A DNA stretch of 64,000 nucleotides from Clostridia bacterium (GTDB taxonomy: Bacteria > Bacillota > Clostridia > Oscillospirales > CAG-272), in assembly GCA_017461765.1 (NCBI GenBank), contig JAFTXO010000050.1, positions 1-64,000 on the forward strand. Reading direction: 5' to 3'. The translations under genes and the position numbers were made by a program. Each line of letters opens with the position of its first letter. Position 1 is the stretch's first letter. Shown here piece by piece: positions 35,702-44,599 of the stretch. The notes under the pieces are model-generated. The model was not told where the DNA came from. It was given only the letters and a program-made list of their open reading frames with translations, and did not search any database.

Positions 35702-36796
35702 ATGGAAAAGGAAGGTCAGGTACGTATTCCGTCGGGCTGTGCCATTGCAGCCGTTATTTCTAAGAATGGAGAAAGAATGTCGGGCAGACAAATTATCGAG
35801 GCGATGAAGCCTATGCACGACCGATCAAACGGTCTTGGCGGAGGCTTTGCGGCATACGGTATATATCCCGAATATAAGGATTTTTACGCACTGCATTTGT
35901 TTTTCGACAGCCGTGATACTCGTAAAAAATGCGAGGCTTTTTTAAAGGAGAGATTTGAAATTGTTCATTCCGAAATAATCCCCACAAAAAAGATCCCACA
36001 GATTACAAACGAGCCGATCATATGGAGATATTTCGTCTCTCCTCTTCGCTCGATGCTTGCTTCTCTTCAGCTTGACGAGAAGGAGTTCGTGGCAAGAACG
36101 GTAATGGCGATAAATACGGATATGGAGGGAGCTTATGTATTTTCAAGCGGAAAAAACATGGGTACCTTCAAGGCTGTCGGATTTCCCGAGGATGTCGGTG
36201 AATTTTATAAATTAGATGAATATAAGGGCTACTCGTGGACCGCACACGGAAGATATCCCACAAATACTCCGGGCTGGTGGGGTGGAGCGCATCCCTTTAC
36301 TCTTCTTGACTATTCGATAGTTCACAACGGAGAGATCTCATCCTATGATGCGAACAGAAGATTTATCGAAATGTTCGGATATAAATGTACTCTTCAGACC
36401 GATACCGAGGTAATTACGTATATTATGGACTATCTTCTCCGCGTTCAGGGGCTTTCATTATCCGATGCCGCAAGCGTTATCGCCGCTCCCTTCTGGAGCA
36501 CGATAGAAAGAAAGACTGATCTTGAGGACAAGGAAAAGCATATTTATTTAAGAACTCTTTTTCCGAGTCTCTTAATTACAGGTCCGTTCTCGATCGTACT
36601 TGGCTTTGACGGAGGACTTATGGCGCTGAACGACCGCTTGAAGCTTCGTTCCATGGTCGTAGGAGAAAAGGACGATAAGGTCTATATAGCAAGCGAAGAG
36701 GCTTCGATAAGAGTTATGGAGCCAAATGTTGATAAAATTTATTCTCCTGCAGGCGGAGAGCCTGTGATAGTAAAAGTTAAGGAGGGCTGTTTCTGA
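35702..36796 (+). CDS. Glutamate synthase glutaminase subunit (class II amidotransferase)
   Basis: 364 residues. It is a stand-alone version of the N-terminal domain of GltB. The nucleophile is probably Cys13 (PSGCAIAAV), exposed after removal of a 12-residue propeptide. AHGRYPTNTPGWWGGAHPF and VHNGEISSYDANRRF are the class II glutamine-binding regions. It releases ammonia from glutamine for the synthase core, whose start is one base after its stop. This split form is the archaeal-type enzyme also found in Clostridia. AGGAAGG precedes the start. Confidence 0.88.
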   Translation: MEKEGQVRIPSGCAIAAVISKNGERMSGRQIIEAMKPMHDRSNGLGGGFAAYGIYPEYKDFYALHLFFDSRDTRKKCEAFLKERFEIVHSEIIPTKKIPQITNEPIIWRYFVSPLRSMLASLQLDEKEFVARTVMAINTDMEGAYVFSSGKNMGTFKAVGFPEDVGEFYKLDEYKGYSWTAHGRYPTNTPGWWGGAHPFTLLDYSIVHNGEISSYDANRRFIEMFGYKCTLQTDTEVITYIMDYLLRVQGLSLSDAASVIAAPFWSTIERKTDLEDKEKHIYLRTLFPSLLITGPFSIVLGFDGGLMALNDRLKLRSMVVGEKDDKVYIASEEASIRVMEPNVDKIYSPAGGEPVIVKVKEGCF

Positions 36797-36797
36797 T

Positions 36798-38303
36798 ATG
36801 GGAGTTGAATTTATATACCCTGAATTTGAGGTAATAAGAAACGATAATCGCTGTATCGCGTGCAGAGTATGCGAAAGACAGTGCGCAAACGAAGTACATA
36901 CCTTTGACAGTGAGCGCGGAATATTATTAAGCGATGAATCAAAATGCGTAAACTGTCAGCGTTGCGTTTCACTGTGCCCCACAAGAGCCTTGAAGATCAT
37001 AAAAAGTAACTGCACGCTTCGCGAAAACGCAAACTGGCAAAACGATACGATAAAGGAGATCTACAAGCAGGCAAACAGCGGTGGCGTGCTTCTTTCCTCA
37101 ATGGGAAACCCAAATCCGTTTCCTGTATATTGGGATAAGATCCTTATAAACGCATCTCAGGTAACAAATCCACCGATCGATCCCTTGCGTGAGCCTATGG
37201 AAACGCGTGTGTTCTTGGGTAAAAAGCCCGAAAGGGTCGCTTTTGACGAAAACGGAAAGCTAAATTGCAAATTACCCCCTCAGCTTCATCTGTCGATGCC
37301 CGTTATGTTTTCGGCAATGAGCTACGGCTCGATAAGCTATAACGCACACGAAAGCCTTGCAAGAGCCGCTACCGAGCTTGGAATTTATTATAATACTGGC
37401 GAGGGCGGACTTCACAAGGATTTCTACTGCTACGGAGAAAATACGATAGTTCAGGTAGCCTCGGGCAGATTTGGAGTTCACAAGGATTACCTTGAGGCAG
37501 GCGCGGCTATCGAGATAAAAATGGGCCAGGGTGCAAAGCCCGGTATCGGAGGACATTTGCCGGGCGCTAAGATCGTCGGCGACGTATCAAAAACGAGAAT
37601 GATACCCGAGGGAAGCGATGCTATTTCCCCCGCTCCTCACCACGATATTTATTCGATCGAGGATCTGAGACAGCTCGTTTATTCTCTTAAGGAAGCAACG
37701 GAATACAAAAAGCCTATTATAGTTAAGGTTGCGGCTGTTCATAATATCGCGGCGATCGCAAGCGGTATTGCGAGAAGCGGCGCTGACATAATTGCAATCG
37801 ACGGCTTCAGAGGCGGAACGGGCGCTGCTCCGACAAGAATTCGCGATAACGTGGGCATTCCTATCGAGCTTGCTCTTGCATCGGTTGACAAGCGCTTAAG
37901 AGACGAGGGCATCAGAAATAACGTATCCTTGGTCGTTGGCGGAAGCATAAGAAGCGCCTCAGACGTTGTAAAGGCTATTGCTCTCGGCGCGGATGCGTGC
38001 TATATTGCTACCTCTGCTCTTTTGGCTCTCGGCTGTCACCTTTGCAGAACCTGTCAGAGCGGTAAATGCAACTGGGGTATTGCAACACAGCGTCCCGAGC
38101 TTGTAAAAAGATTAAATCCCGATATCGGCACTGCCCGACTTGTCAACCTGATGAACGCTTGGAGACACGAAATAAAGGAGCTCATGGGCGGAATGGGTAT
38201 AAACTCGATCGAGGCACTAAGGGGTAACAGGCTTATGCTTCGCGGCATAGGACTTAACGGAAAGGAGCTTGAGATTCTCGGAATCTCTCACGCAGGAGAA
38301 TGA
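36798..38303 (+). CDS. gltB: Glutamate synthase core subunit, FMN and iron-sulfur
   Basis: 501 residues. The N-terminus has two [4Fe-4S] ferredoxin motifs (Cys19/22/25/29 and Cys50/53/56/60). The rest is the FMN-binding TIM barrel: FSAMSYGSISYNAHESLARAA, GIGGHLPGAKI, KIVGDV, VVGGSIRSASDVVKAIALGAD, with the iron-sulfur loop CHLCRTCQSGKCNWG. It reduces 2-oxoglutarate plus ammonia to glutamate. The stop overlaps the next gene by 4 bases. Confidence 0.9.
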   Translation: MGVEFIYPEFEVIRNDNRCIACRVCERQCANEVHTFDSERGILLSDESKCVNCQRCVSLCPTRALKIIKSNCTLRENANWQNDTIKEIYKQANSGGVLLSSMGNPNPFPVYWDKILINASQVTNPPIDPLREPMETRVFLGKKPERVAFDENGKLNCKLPPQLHLSMPVMFSAMSYGSISYNAHESLARAATELGIYYNTGEGGLHKDFYCYGENTIVQVASGRFGVHKDYLEAGAAIEIKMGQGAKPGIGGHLPGAKIVGDVSKTRMIPEGSDAISPAPHHDIYSIEDLRQLVYSLKEATEYKKPIIVKVAAVHNIAAIASGIARSGADIIAIDGFRGGTGAAPTRIRDNVGIPIELALASVDKRLRDEGIRNNVSLVVGGSIRSASDVVKAIALGADACYIATSALLALGCHLCRTCQSGKCNWGIATQRPELVKRLNPDIGTARLVNLMNAWRHEIKELMGGMGINSIEALRGNRLMLRGIGLNGKELEILGISHAGE

Positions 38304-38731
38304 AACGGGTTTTTGTAAACGAAAAATGGTGTCTTGGCTGTCACCTTTGCGAATATAACTGTGCTTTTGCAAACTCAGGTCTTACCGATATGGTCAAGGC
38401 TCTTAAAAATAAAGAGATCCACTCAAACATTCACGTTGAGGGAAACGAAAATATCAATTTTGCGGTATCTTGCAGACACTGTAAGGATCCTATATGCGTA
38501 AAAAGCTGTATTTCGGGCGCGCTTAGCGTAAAGGACGGCGCTGTATGTATCGATAAAAACAAGTGTGTAGGATGCTTTACCTGTATTCTTGTTTGTCCGT
38601 ACGGAGCAATTTCCGATAACGGAAATCACGCGGTTCAAAAATGCGAGCTTTGCCTTCAGAATTCCTGTGCAGAGCCCGCCTGCGTAAAGGGCTGTCCGAA
38701 CAAGGCAATAGTATTTGAGGAAAGGGAGTAG
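38300..38731 (+). CDS. Four-cluster ferredoxin-like electron carrier
   Basis: 143 residues with 16 cysteines in four motifs: CLGCHLCEYNC (11-21), CRHCKDPICVKSC, CVGCFTCILVCP and CELCLQNSCAEPACVKGCP. This is the HycB/CooF arrangement of [4Fe-4S] transfer proteins. In this operon it should wire the FAD oxidoreductase to the synthase core. It is coupled to both neighbours by overlap or close spacing. Confidence 0.88.
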   Translation: MKRVFVNEKWCLGCHLCEYNCAFANSGLTDMVKALKNKEIHSNIHVEGNENINFAVSCRHCKDPICVKSCISGALSVKDGAVCIDKNKCVGCFTCILVCPYGAISDNGNHAVQKCELCLQNSCAEPACVKGCPNKAIVFEERE

Positions 38732-38738
38732 TAATAAT

Positions 38739-39971
38739 ATGAAAAAATATGTTATTATCGGCAACGGTATTGCTTCTATCGGTTGTATTGACGGAATAAG
38801 AAGCGTTGATAAGGACTCAGAGATCACCGTTGTTTCCAAGGAAAATTACAACACCTACGGCCGTCCTCTTATATCATACTATCTGCAAGGCAGAACAGAT
38901 ACGGAAAGAATGAAATACCGTCCCGACAGCTATTACACGGAAAACCGTGTAAGCGTGATTTTGGGCAAGAGCGCAGTCAAGATAGATAAGGCTTCAAGGA
39001 GCGTTTTGCTTGACGATGGCACTTTACTTGAATACGACGCTTTATGTATTGCGACGGGCTCTTCTCCGTTCGTTCCGAAATTCGAAGGACTTGAAAATGT
39101 TGAAAAGAAATTTTCATTCATGACGCTTGACGATACGCTTGCGCTTGAAAGCGCTATATCGGAAAATTCAAGCGTGCTTATAGTCGGAGCGGGTCTTATC
39201 GGCTTAAAATGCGCCGAGGGACTTTCAAAAAGAGTTACGGCGCTCACTGTCTGCGATCTTGCTCCGAGAGTTTTGTCAAGTATTTTAGATGACGAATGTG
39301 CTTCTCTTATGCAAAAAAGGCTTGAGGATAACGGTATAAAATTTATGCTGAGCGATACCGCAGTAAGCTTTGAAAAGGGTCTTGCTCATATGAAAAGCGG
39401 AAAGGACGTCTCTTTTGACGTATTGGTTCTTGCGGTAGGCGTTCGCCCGAATACCGTTCTTGCAAGCAATATCGGCGCTTTGACTGACAGAGGAATTCTT
39501 ATCGATAACAATATGCGCACCTCTGTGCAGGATATTTATGCGGTAGGCGACTGCTCTCAGGGCTATGATTTCTCATCGGGTGAGAAAAAGGTTCTCGCTA
39601 TTCTTCCGAATGCCTATATGCAGGGTGAATGTGCGGGCGTAAATATGGCAGGTATCGAGCGCTCGTTTGATAATGCCGTTGCCATGAACTCGATCGGCTT
39701 CTTCGGTCTGCACGCAATGTCATGCGGAGTGTACGACGGCGAAATGTACGAGGAAAAGAGCGAAACCGGTATTAAACGGCTTTTTATAAAAAACGGATAT
39801 CTGTGCGGCTTTATGCTGATAGGTAACACTGACAGAGCGGGAATTTACACTTCTCTTGTCAGAAATAAAACGCTTCTTTCGGAGCTTGATTTCGAGCTTA
39901 TCAAAAAAAATCCGTCTTTAGCCGCTTTTTGTGCAGATTTTCGTAGAAAATCCTTGGGAGGTGTGGTATAA
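38739..39971 (+). CDS. FAD-dependent NAD(P)H oxidoreductase
   Basis: 410 residues from ATG 38739 (MKKYVIIGNGIASIGC), with GGGAG upstream; an ATG at 38715 is internal to the ferredoxin. The first nucleotide fold is VIIGNGIASIG, the second VLIVGAGLIGLKCAEGL, and the FAD site is IYAVGDCSQG. It belongs to the pyridine nucleotide-disulfide class without the redox CxxxxC, as in NADH:rubredoxin and nitrite reductase flavoproteins. It likely feeds electrons to glutamate synthase. Confidence 0.88.
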   Translation: MKKYVIIGNGIASIGCIDGIRSVDKDSEITVVSKENYNTYGRPLISYYLQGRTDTERMKYRPDSYYTENRVSVILGKSAVKIDKASRSVLLDDGTLLEYDALCIATGSSPFVPKFEGLENVEKKFSFMTLDDTLALESAISENSSVLIVGAGLIGLKCAEGLSKRVTALTVCDLAPRVLSSILDDECASLMQKRLEDNGIKFMLSDTAVSFEKGLAHMKSGKDVSFDVLVLAVGVRPNTVLASNIGALTDRGILIDNNMRTSVQDIYAVGDCSQGYDFSSGEKKVLAILPNAYMQGECAGVNMAGIERSFDNAVAMNSIGFFGLHAMSCGVYDGEMYEEKSETGIKRLFIKNGYLCGFMLIGNTDRAGIYTSLVRNKTLLSELDFELIKKNPSLAAFCADFRRKSLGGVV

Positions 39972-39973
39972 TT

Positions 39974-40696
39974 ATGACAGTAATAAATGCGCACGGTTTG
40001 GATTATAAGGAAATAAATGAAAGCATTCGCGAAGCTGATACCGATATAACGATCGATAACTGCTTAGGTCAGCGCTTTATTGCTGACGGCATGAGCAATA
40101 AAAGAATCGTAATTAACGGCGTTCCGGGTAACGCCTTAGGAGCTTACCTTAACGGCGCGGTCATAGAGGTAAACGCCAATGCTCAGGACGCAGTGGGCGA
40201 CACTATGAATGCAGGCAAGATCATTATTCACGGCAGTGTCGGTGACGCTGTGGGATATGCAATGCGCGGCGGTGAAATATACGTCAAGGAAAATGCGGGA
40301 TACCGCGCAGGTATTCATATGAAGGCTTACAAGGAAAAGCAGCCTGTTATGGTCATTGGCGGCCGCTGCGGAAGCTTTCTCGGTGAATATCAGGCAGGCG
40401 GCACGATAATTGTTTTAGGTCTTAACAAAGATGGCAAGAATATAGTCAGCAACTTCCCTTCTACGGGAATGCACGGCGGAAAAATATTTTTGCGCGGAAA
40501 ATGCGACAATATAAAATTTCCAAGTCAGGTAAAGGTAACCAAGGCAACGAAAAAGGATATAGAAAACATTAAAAAATACGTTACAGAATTTTGCTTGCTG
40601 TTCGGATACGATGAAAATGAGATTTTAAATTCATATTTTACCGTCATAACTCCCGACAGCAAAAATCCTTACAAGCAAATGTATGTAGCTAATTAA
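39974..40696 (+). CDS. GXGXG-domain glutamate synthase subunit
   Basis: 240 residues made of right-handed beta-helix turns with GxGxG-like spacing (GVPGNALGAYLNG, DAVGDTMNAGKI, GSVGDAVGYAMRGG, GGRCGSFLGEYQAGG), then a C-terminal helix. It is the separate counterpart of the GltB C-terminal domain, which holds the ammonia tunnel and interdomain contacts. It lies 2 bases after the oxidoreductase gene, completing the split enzyme. Confidence 0.9.
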   Translation: MTVINAHGLDYKEINESIREADTDITIDNCLGQRFIADGMSNKRIVINGVPGNALGAYLNGAVIEVNANAQDAVGDTMNAGKIIIHGSVGDAVGYAMRGGEIYVKENAGYRAGIHMKAYKEKQPVMVIGGRCGSFLGEYQAGGTIIVLGLNKDGKNIVSNFPSTGMHGGKIFLRGKCDNIKFPSQVKVTKATKKDIENIKKYVTEFCLLFGYDENEILNSYFTVITPDSKNPYKQMYVAN

Positions 40697-40711
40697 AGGA
40701 GAAAATTTGCG

Positions 40712-41920
40712 ATGAAGTATTCATCAGATGAAGTTATTCAGTATATTAAAGAGGAGGACGTAAAGTTTATACGTCTTGCGTTTTGTGATGTTTATGGCAA
40801 GCAAAAAAACGTATCCATAATGCCGAGCGAAATTGAAAGAGCCTTTAAATACGGTATCTCTGTTGATGCTTCAGCAATTCAAGGCTTTGGCGGCAACGTA
40901 CATTCAGATCTGTTTTTACATCCCGATCCCTCGACACTCACGGTTCTTCCGTGGAGACCCGAGCACGGTAGGGTTGTAAGAATGTTCTGCTCCGTCACTT
41001 ACCCAAGCGGCAAAATTTTCGAATGTGATACAAGAAGCATTCTTATAAAAGCCGTACAGGATGCAAAAAACGAGGGCTACACCTTTGCCTTTGGCTCTGA
41101 GATGGAATTTTATCTTTTCAAGCTTGATGAGAACGGAAATCCGACAAAAATTCCATACGACAATGCAAGCTATATGGATATAGCTCCCGACGACAAGGGC
41201 GAAAACGTTCGCAGAGAGATCTGCCTCGATCTTGAAAAAATGGGAATATTCCCCGAAAGCTCTCATCACGAGGAGGGTCCGGGTCAGAACGAGATCGATT
41301 TCAGATACTCCGATCCGTTGAGTGCGGCTGATAACGCAGTTACCTTCTCTGCCGTTGTAAAAACGGTAGCCGCAAAAAACGGTCTTTGTGCTGATTTTTC
41401 TCCGAAGCCCCTTCAAGAAAAATCAGGAAACGGATTTCATATAAACTTTTCGGTAAAGCACTCCGCGGACACGAACATCCTACCGTATGCTATCGCGGGA
41501 ATTATGGACAAGATAAAGGATATTACACTCTTCTTAAATCCCACGGATAACTCTTACGAGCGTCTCGGAAACCACAAATCTCCCAAATACGTAAGCTGGT
41601 CAAGCGAAAACCGCTCGCAGCTTATCCGTATTCCTGCGGCAGTCGGAGAATACAAGCGCGCAGAGCTTCGCTCTCCCGATCCGCAATCAAATCCGTATAT
41701 TGCTTATGCGCTTCTTATATATGCGGCTCTTCACGGAATAAAATCAAGGCTTGAGCTTCCTCAAACGGCTGATATAGATTTATTCTGTGCTCCGAGCGAG
41801 ATCTTATCAAAATTCGAAAAGCTTCCCGAAACTAAGGAGCAAGCCGCAAAAGCAGCTAAAGAAAGCGATTTTGTAGCGAAGCATCTGCCAAAGAATTTAA
41901 TCGACGCATTTTGTAAATAA
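40712..41920 (+). CDS. glnA: Glutamine synthetase, type I, short form
   Basis: 402 residues, shorter than the usual 440-470. Key segments: FAFGSEMEFYLF (metal site), HHEEGPGQNEIDF, KPLQEKSGNGFHINFS, and RIPAAVGEYKRAELRSPDPQSNPYIAYA. The N-terminal beta-grasp region is present. The adenylylation loop of enterobacterial enzymes is not seen. GAGAAAATTTGCG before the start is a weak site. Placement after glutamate synthase gives a complete GS-GOGAT cycle in one transcript. Confidence 0.93.
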   Translation: MKYSSDEVIQYIKEEDVKFIRLAFCDVYGKQKNVSIMPSEIERAFKYGISVDASAIQGFGGNVHSDLFLHPDPSTLTVLPWRPEHGRVVRMFCSVTYPSGKIFECDTRSILIKAVQDAKNEGYTFAFGSEMEFYLFKLDENGNPTKIPYDNASYMDIAPDDKGENVRREICLDLEKMGIFPESSHHEEGPGQNEIDFRYSDPLSAADNAVTFSAVVKTVAAKNGLCADFSPKPLQEKSGNGFHINFSVKHSADTNILPYAIAGIMDKIKDITLFLNPTDNSYERLGNHKSPKYVSWSSENRSQLIRIPAAVGEYKRAELRSPDPQSNPYIAYALLIYAALHGIKSRLELPQTADIDLFCAPSEILSKFEKLPETKEQAAKAAKESDFVAKHLPKNLIDAFCK

Positions 41921-41953
41921 TCATCTTTAAAAACAGGCAAAGGAGGGAAATAT

Positions 41954-42538
41954 ATGGATATACTTAAGCATAGCTATAGCTTGCTTCTTATATCGAATTC
42001 GGAAAAATTCAACTCCGCTATAGCTCCATTATTACAAAATCCTTATTTCTCCTTTGTACACACCGTAAGCAGTATAAGCGCGGCAAAGCGCTCTCTTCTT
42101 GAAAGAGCTTACGATTTCGTTATTATAAACTGTCCGCTCAGCGATGAATTTGGCTCGAAGCTGGCAATCGACGTGTGTCAGGACAGTAACTGCGTTGCTC
42201 TTCTGTTTGTTAAAAACGAATTATATCACGATATTTACTACAAGGTCATGGACTACGGCGTTTTCGTTTTGCCAAAGCCTACATCGGGAATTGTTGTTGA
42301 TCGCGCTCTTGAATGGATGTGCTCTATGCGAGAGCGAATGAGAAGGCTTGAAAAAAAGACGCTTACCGTTGAAGAAAAAATGGAAGAGATCAGGCTTGTG
42401 AACCGCGCAAAATGGATTCTTATCGAGCAGCTGAAGATGACGGAGGCTGATGCTCACAGATTTATCGAAAAGCAAGCTATGGACAGATGCGTTTCGAAAA
42501 AAGAGATCGCAAATAATATTATTAAAACTTATTCTTAA
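41954..42538 (+). CDS. ANTAR-domain RNA-binding antiterminator with degenerate receiver
   Basis: 194 residues, AGGAGG before the ATG. Residues 1-120 form a receiver-like fold, but the acidic pair is replaced (LLLISNSEK, Asn15/Ser16) and the phosphorylated Asp is Asn59 (FVIINCPL); only Lys108 is kept. Residues 122-140 form a coiled-coil linker and 140-190 an ANTAR domain (EEIRLVNRAKWILIEQLKMTEADAHRFIEK, MDRCVSKKEIANNII). ANTAR proteins bind hairpins with six-base loops (A1, G4) and prevent termination. Without a phosphorylation site it is probably controlled by a partner or ligand, perhaps the adjacent glutamine synthetase. Confidence 0.88.
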   Translation: MDILKHSYSLLLISNSEKFNSAIAPLLQNPYFSFVHTVSSISAAKRSLLERAYDFVIINCPLSDEFGSKLAIDVCQDSNCVALLFVKNELYHDIYYKVMDYGVFVLPKPTSGIVVDRALEWMCSMRERMRRLEKKTLTVEEKMEEIRLVNRAKWILIEQLKMTEADAHRFIEKQAMDRCVSKKEIANNIIKTYS

Positions 42539-42576
42539 ATAAAAATCCCCCGTAATGGGTGATGTCCCTAACGGAG
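42538..42576 (-). terminator. Possible terminator, leftward
   Basis: CCGTTAGGG can pair imperfectly with CCCATTACGG, and on the minus strand GATTTTTATTT follows. On the plus strand the hairpin lacks a U-run. Confidence 0.35.
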
Positions 42577-43000
42577 TATTTGTACTCCCCCGCAAAGTGT
42601 AAGCATCTCATTTGACCGATCAAACGCGCCTCGGAGTTCCCCAAAAATTCATAGAATTTTAAGAGTTCGCGAGTATGGGCTAAGCCCAAACCCCTATACA
42701 TGAACCCCCAAAACTCGGCTTCGCTCGTTTCGGGGAAGCCCTGTGCTCAAGCTCGATATATTGTCGCTACTCTCCAATTCGATATGAGATAAATCCCTCG
42801 TTTGCGCAGCAAACATATCGAACCATAGGTATATCGAGTTGCGTCAGCAACATATCGAAAATCCCGCAAGGGGGTTATCTCGACGCGTGATTGTCCGTTA
42901 AGGACATCACGCATAATGTTATCTCTTTTTTCTGTTGGGTTAATGAAATCGTAGCATAGCCAAGGTGAAATCTTCACTTCGTTCAGATGCTTTGATAGTG
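42577..43000. repeat. Gene-free region with ATATCGA/palindrome array
   Basis: No credible gene. From about 42750, CGATAT or ATATCGA recurs at least five times, separated by short palindromes such as GTTTGCGCAGCAAAC, TTGCGTCAGCAA and CCCGCAAGGGGG. The layout mirrors the AATATCAC array at 10699-10831 with a different core word. The first half (42600-42745) is GC-richer with CTCGGCTTCGCTCGTTTCGG-type inverted words. Confidence 0.55.
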
Positions 43001-43001
43001 G

Positions 43002-44474
43002 TCATATTTTAAATTCGTGCTTACCTGCTTGGACATCAACAGTTACACCGCTCCAAAGATATTTTGTATTCACTATGAGCTTAAACGGCTTTTCGGCTTC
43101 CGTTTTGATCACGGTTTCGCCCTTGAAAGGATGATATTCCTCGCAGATAACGCTTATCCTGTTTGAGTTAAAGATCATATTTTCAATACCGCACCTTTCT
43201 CTTGCATCAAGATTAAAGATGACCGTATTTTCATCTGCATTAAAGTTAAGCCCGATTATGTTTTCGATAAGCAGGGTTATCGGCGCAATTCCGCCCCAGC
43301 CGACAAATTCCGAGCGACAGAGTGTCTTATATTCCGTTGTTGCAGGTCTGTAAGCTTCGGGAGAATAGCATTCCCAAATTCCGCCGTAGGCAATATCCTT
43401 ATCGACCTTACACATAGCGTCAAGGAATTTAATCGAGGCTTCTCTTGCTTGCTCGCGGTATCCCAAAGAGCTAAGCCCCTTTACCGCCGCAAGATTTGTT
43501 GGCGGCCATACTCCGCCGAGCCAATATCCTCCTGTGGGATCGTAATTCGGATCATCCGTTGAAAGCGTTGCAAACGGAACTTTAGTATAAAATTCGTTCT
43601 CATTGAACATATGCTCAACTACCGCCTCGGCTCTTTCGCCCTTTGCCGCTCCGCAAAGAAGCGCCCAGAATGATGCGGCTGTTTTTGAATTTATGAATTT
43701 GACCTTCTCGCCCTTCCAGCCTCTTGCAAAGAAGTTGAAATACCACCTTGCTCTGTCACTCCAGTGAAAACGGTTTATAAGCTCGCAAATTCTTTTGTTT
43801 TCGCTCTCATAAAATTCGTTTTTATCATCATATCCGAGCCTTTTACAGATAAGCGCGATATACTTTGCGCTGAGCGCCTGCTGACACGCAAGATCGATAA
43901 AGCAGGTGTCGCTTCCGTCAAGATCAGGCGAATGATAACCGCTGACGGGTGAATTATCCATACCCGACGAGCCCGTATCCTCAAACCAATAAAGCTCACA
44001 GCTTTCGCGTCTGCGATTTTTTTCAATAAACGAGTATATCCCTTCAAGCGCGGGAAGCACCCTTTCAAAGCGCGAAGCATCACCTGAGATAAGATAATGC
44101 TCCCACTCCGCCCAAGCCATAAGAGGGGGATTTATTCTTTCGCCGTAGGTAGGTTCTGCGTCCTCTAAATTATAAGCCATAGCCATAAAGCCGTCGCTCT
44201 TGCGTCTTAGCATATAGAGGTTATCAAGATTATTAAGCGCCGAGAGAGTGCCGTTTGAATAATTTGTGATAAAGGTCATAATGCACGAATCCCACTGCCA
44301 CATAATTCCCACTCCGGGCATACAGGTAAGGATATTTTTCCATCCCGGCTTATCTATATATTCGATATTTTTAAAAGCAAGCTCCCAAGCCTTATAGTAA
44401 AGCTCGATAAAGTCCTTGTGCCCGTCGAGCACAGGACGCGGAAGCTTTTCCTTTTCGTATACGTACCGTTCCAT
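43002..44474 (-). CDS. MGH1-like alpha/alpha-toroid glycoside hydrolase
   Basis: 490 residues, no signal peptide. It has the (alpha/alpha)6 barrel signature of GH63/GH37-like enzymes: MWQWDSCIMTFI, NPPLMAWAEWEHYL, WFEDTGSSGMDNSP, DLACQQALSAKYIALICKRLG, GGYWLGGVWPPTNLAAVKGL and EFVGWGGIAPITLLIENIIG. Acidic residues are at the usual places. It should hydrolyse an alpha-glycoside such as a mannosylglycerate or kojibiose-type oligosaccharide in the cytoplasm; the exact substrate is unclear. CGGAGG precedes the start. It is monocistronic. Confidence 0.8.
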   Translation of the reverse strand: MERYVYEKEKLPRPVLDGHKDFIELYYKAWELAFKNIEYIDKPGWKNILTCMPGVGIMWQWDSCIMTFITNYSNGTLSALNNLDNLYMLRRKSDGFMAMAYNLEDAEPTYGERINPPLMAWAEWEHYLISGDASRFERVLPALEGIYSFIEKNRRRESCELYWFEDTGSSGMDNSPVSGYHSPDLDGSDTCFIDLACQQALSAKYIALICKRLGYDDKNEFYESENKRICELINRFHWSDRARWYFNFFARGWKGEKVKFINSKTAASFWALLCGAAKGERAEAVVEHMFNENEFYTKVPFATLSTDDPNYDPTGGYWLGGVWPPTNLAAVKGLSSLGYREQAREASIKFLDAMCKVDKDIAYGGIWECYSPEAYRPATTEYKTLCRSEFVGWGGIAPITLLIENIIGLNFNADENTVIFNLDARERCGIENMIFNSNRISVICEEYHPFKGETVIKTEAEKPFKLIVNTKYLWSGVTVDVQAGKHEFKI

Positions 44475-44516
44475 ATTTCCTCCGAAAAAATCTTCTTTAG
44501 GGTGAGTTTTATTTTA

Positions 44517-44545
44517 ATTTTAACACACCTAACAATAGATGTCAA
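44517..44545 (-). promoter_or_regulatory. Promoter of the glycosidase gene
   Basis: On the minus strand TTGACA (44545-44540), 17 bases, TAAAAT (44522-44517), 43 bases before the start codon. Confidence 0.7.
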
Positions 44546-44548
44546 TAA

Positions 44549-44586
44549 TAAAACAGATCGCTTCAAAGTGAAGCGGTCTGTTTTTA
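44549..44586 (-). terminator. Terminator of the giant surface-protein cluster
   Basis: ACAGACCGCTTC pairs with GAAGCGATCTGT (one G-U), then TTTATTATT on the minus strand; the plus side also has a T-run. It lies 14 bases after the stop of the 1949-residue gene. Confidence 0.7.
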
Positions 44587-44599
44587 TTGTGAATTTATC

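Noticed and set aside
42747..42977. 76-codon leftward ORF
   Set aside because: It lies entirely in the ATATCGA palindrome array; its residues follow the repeat words.
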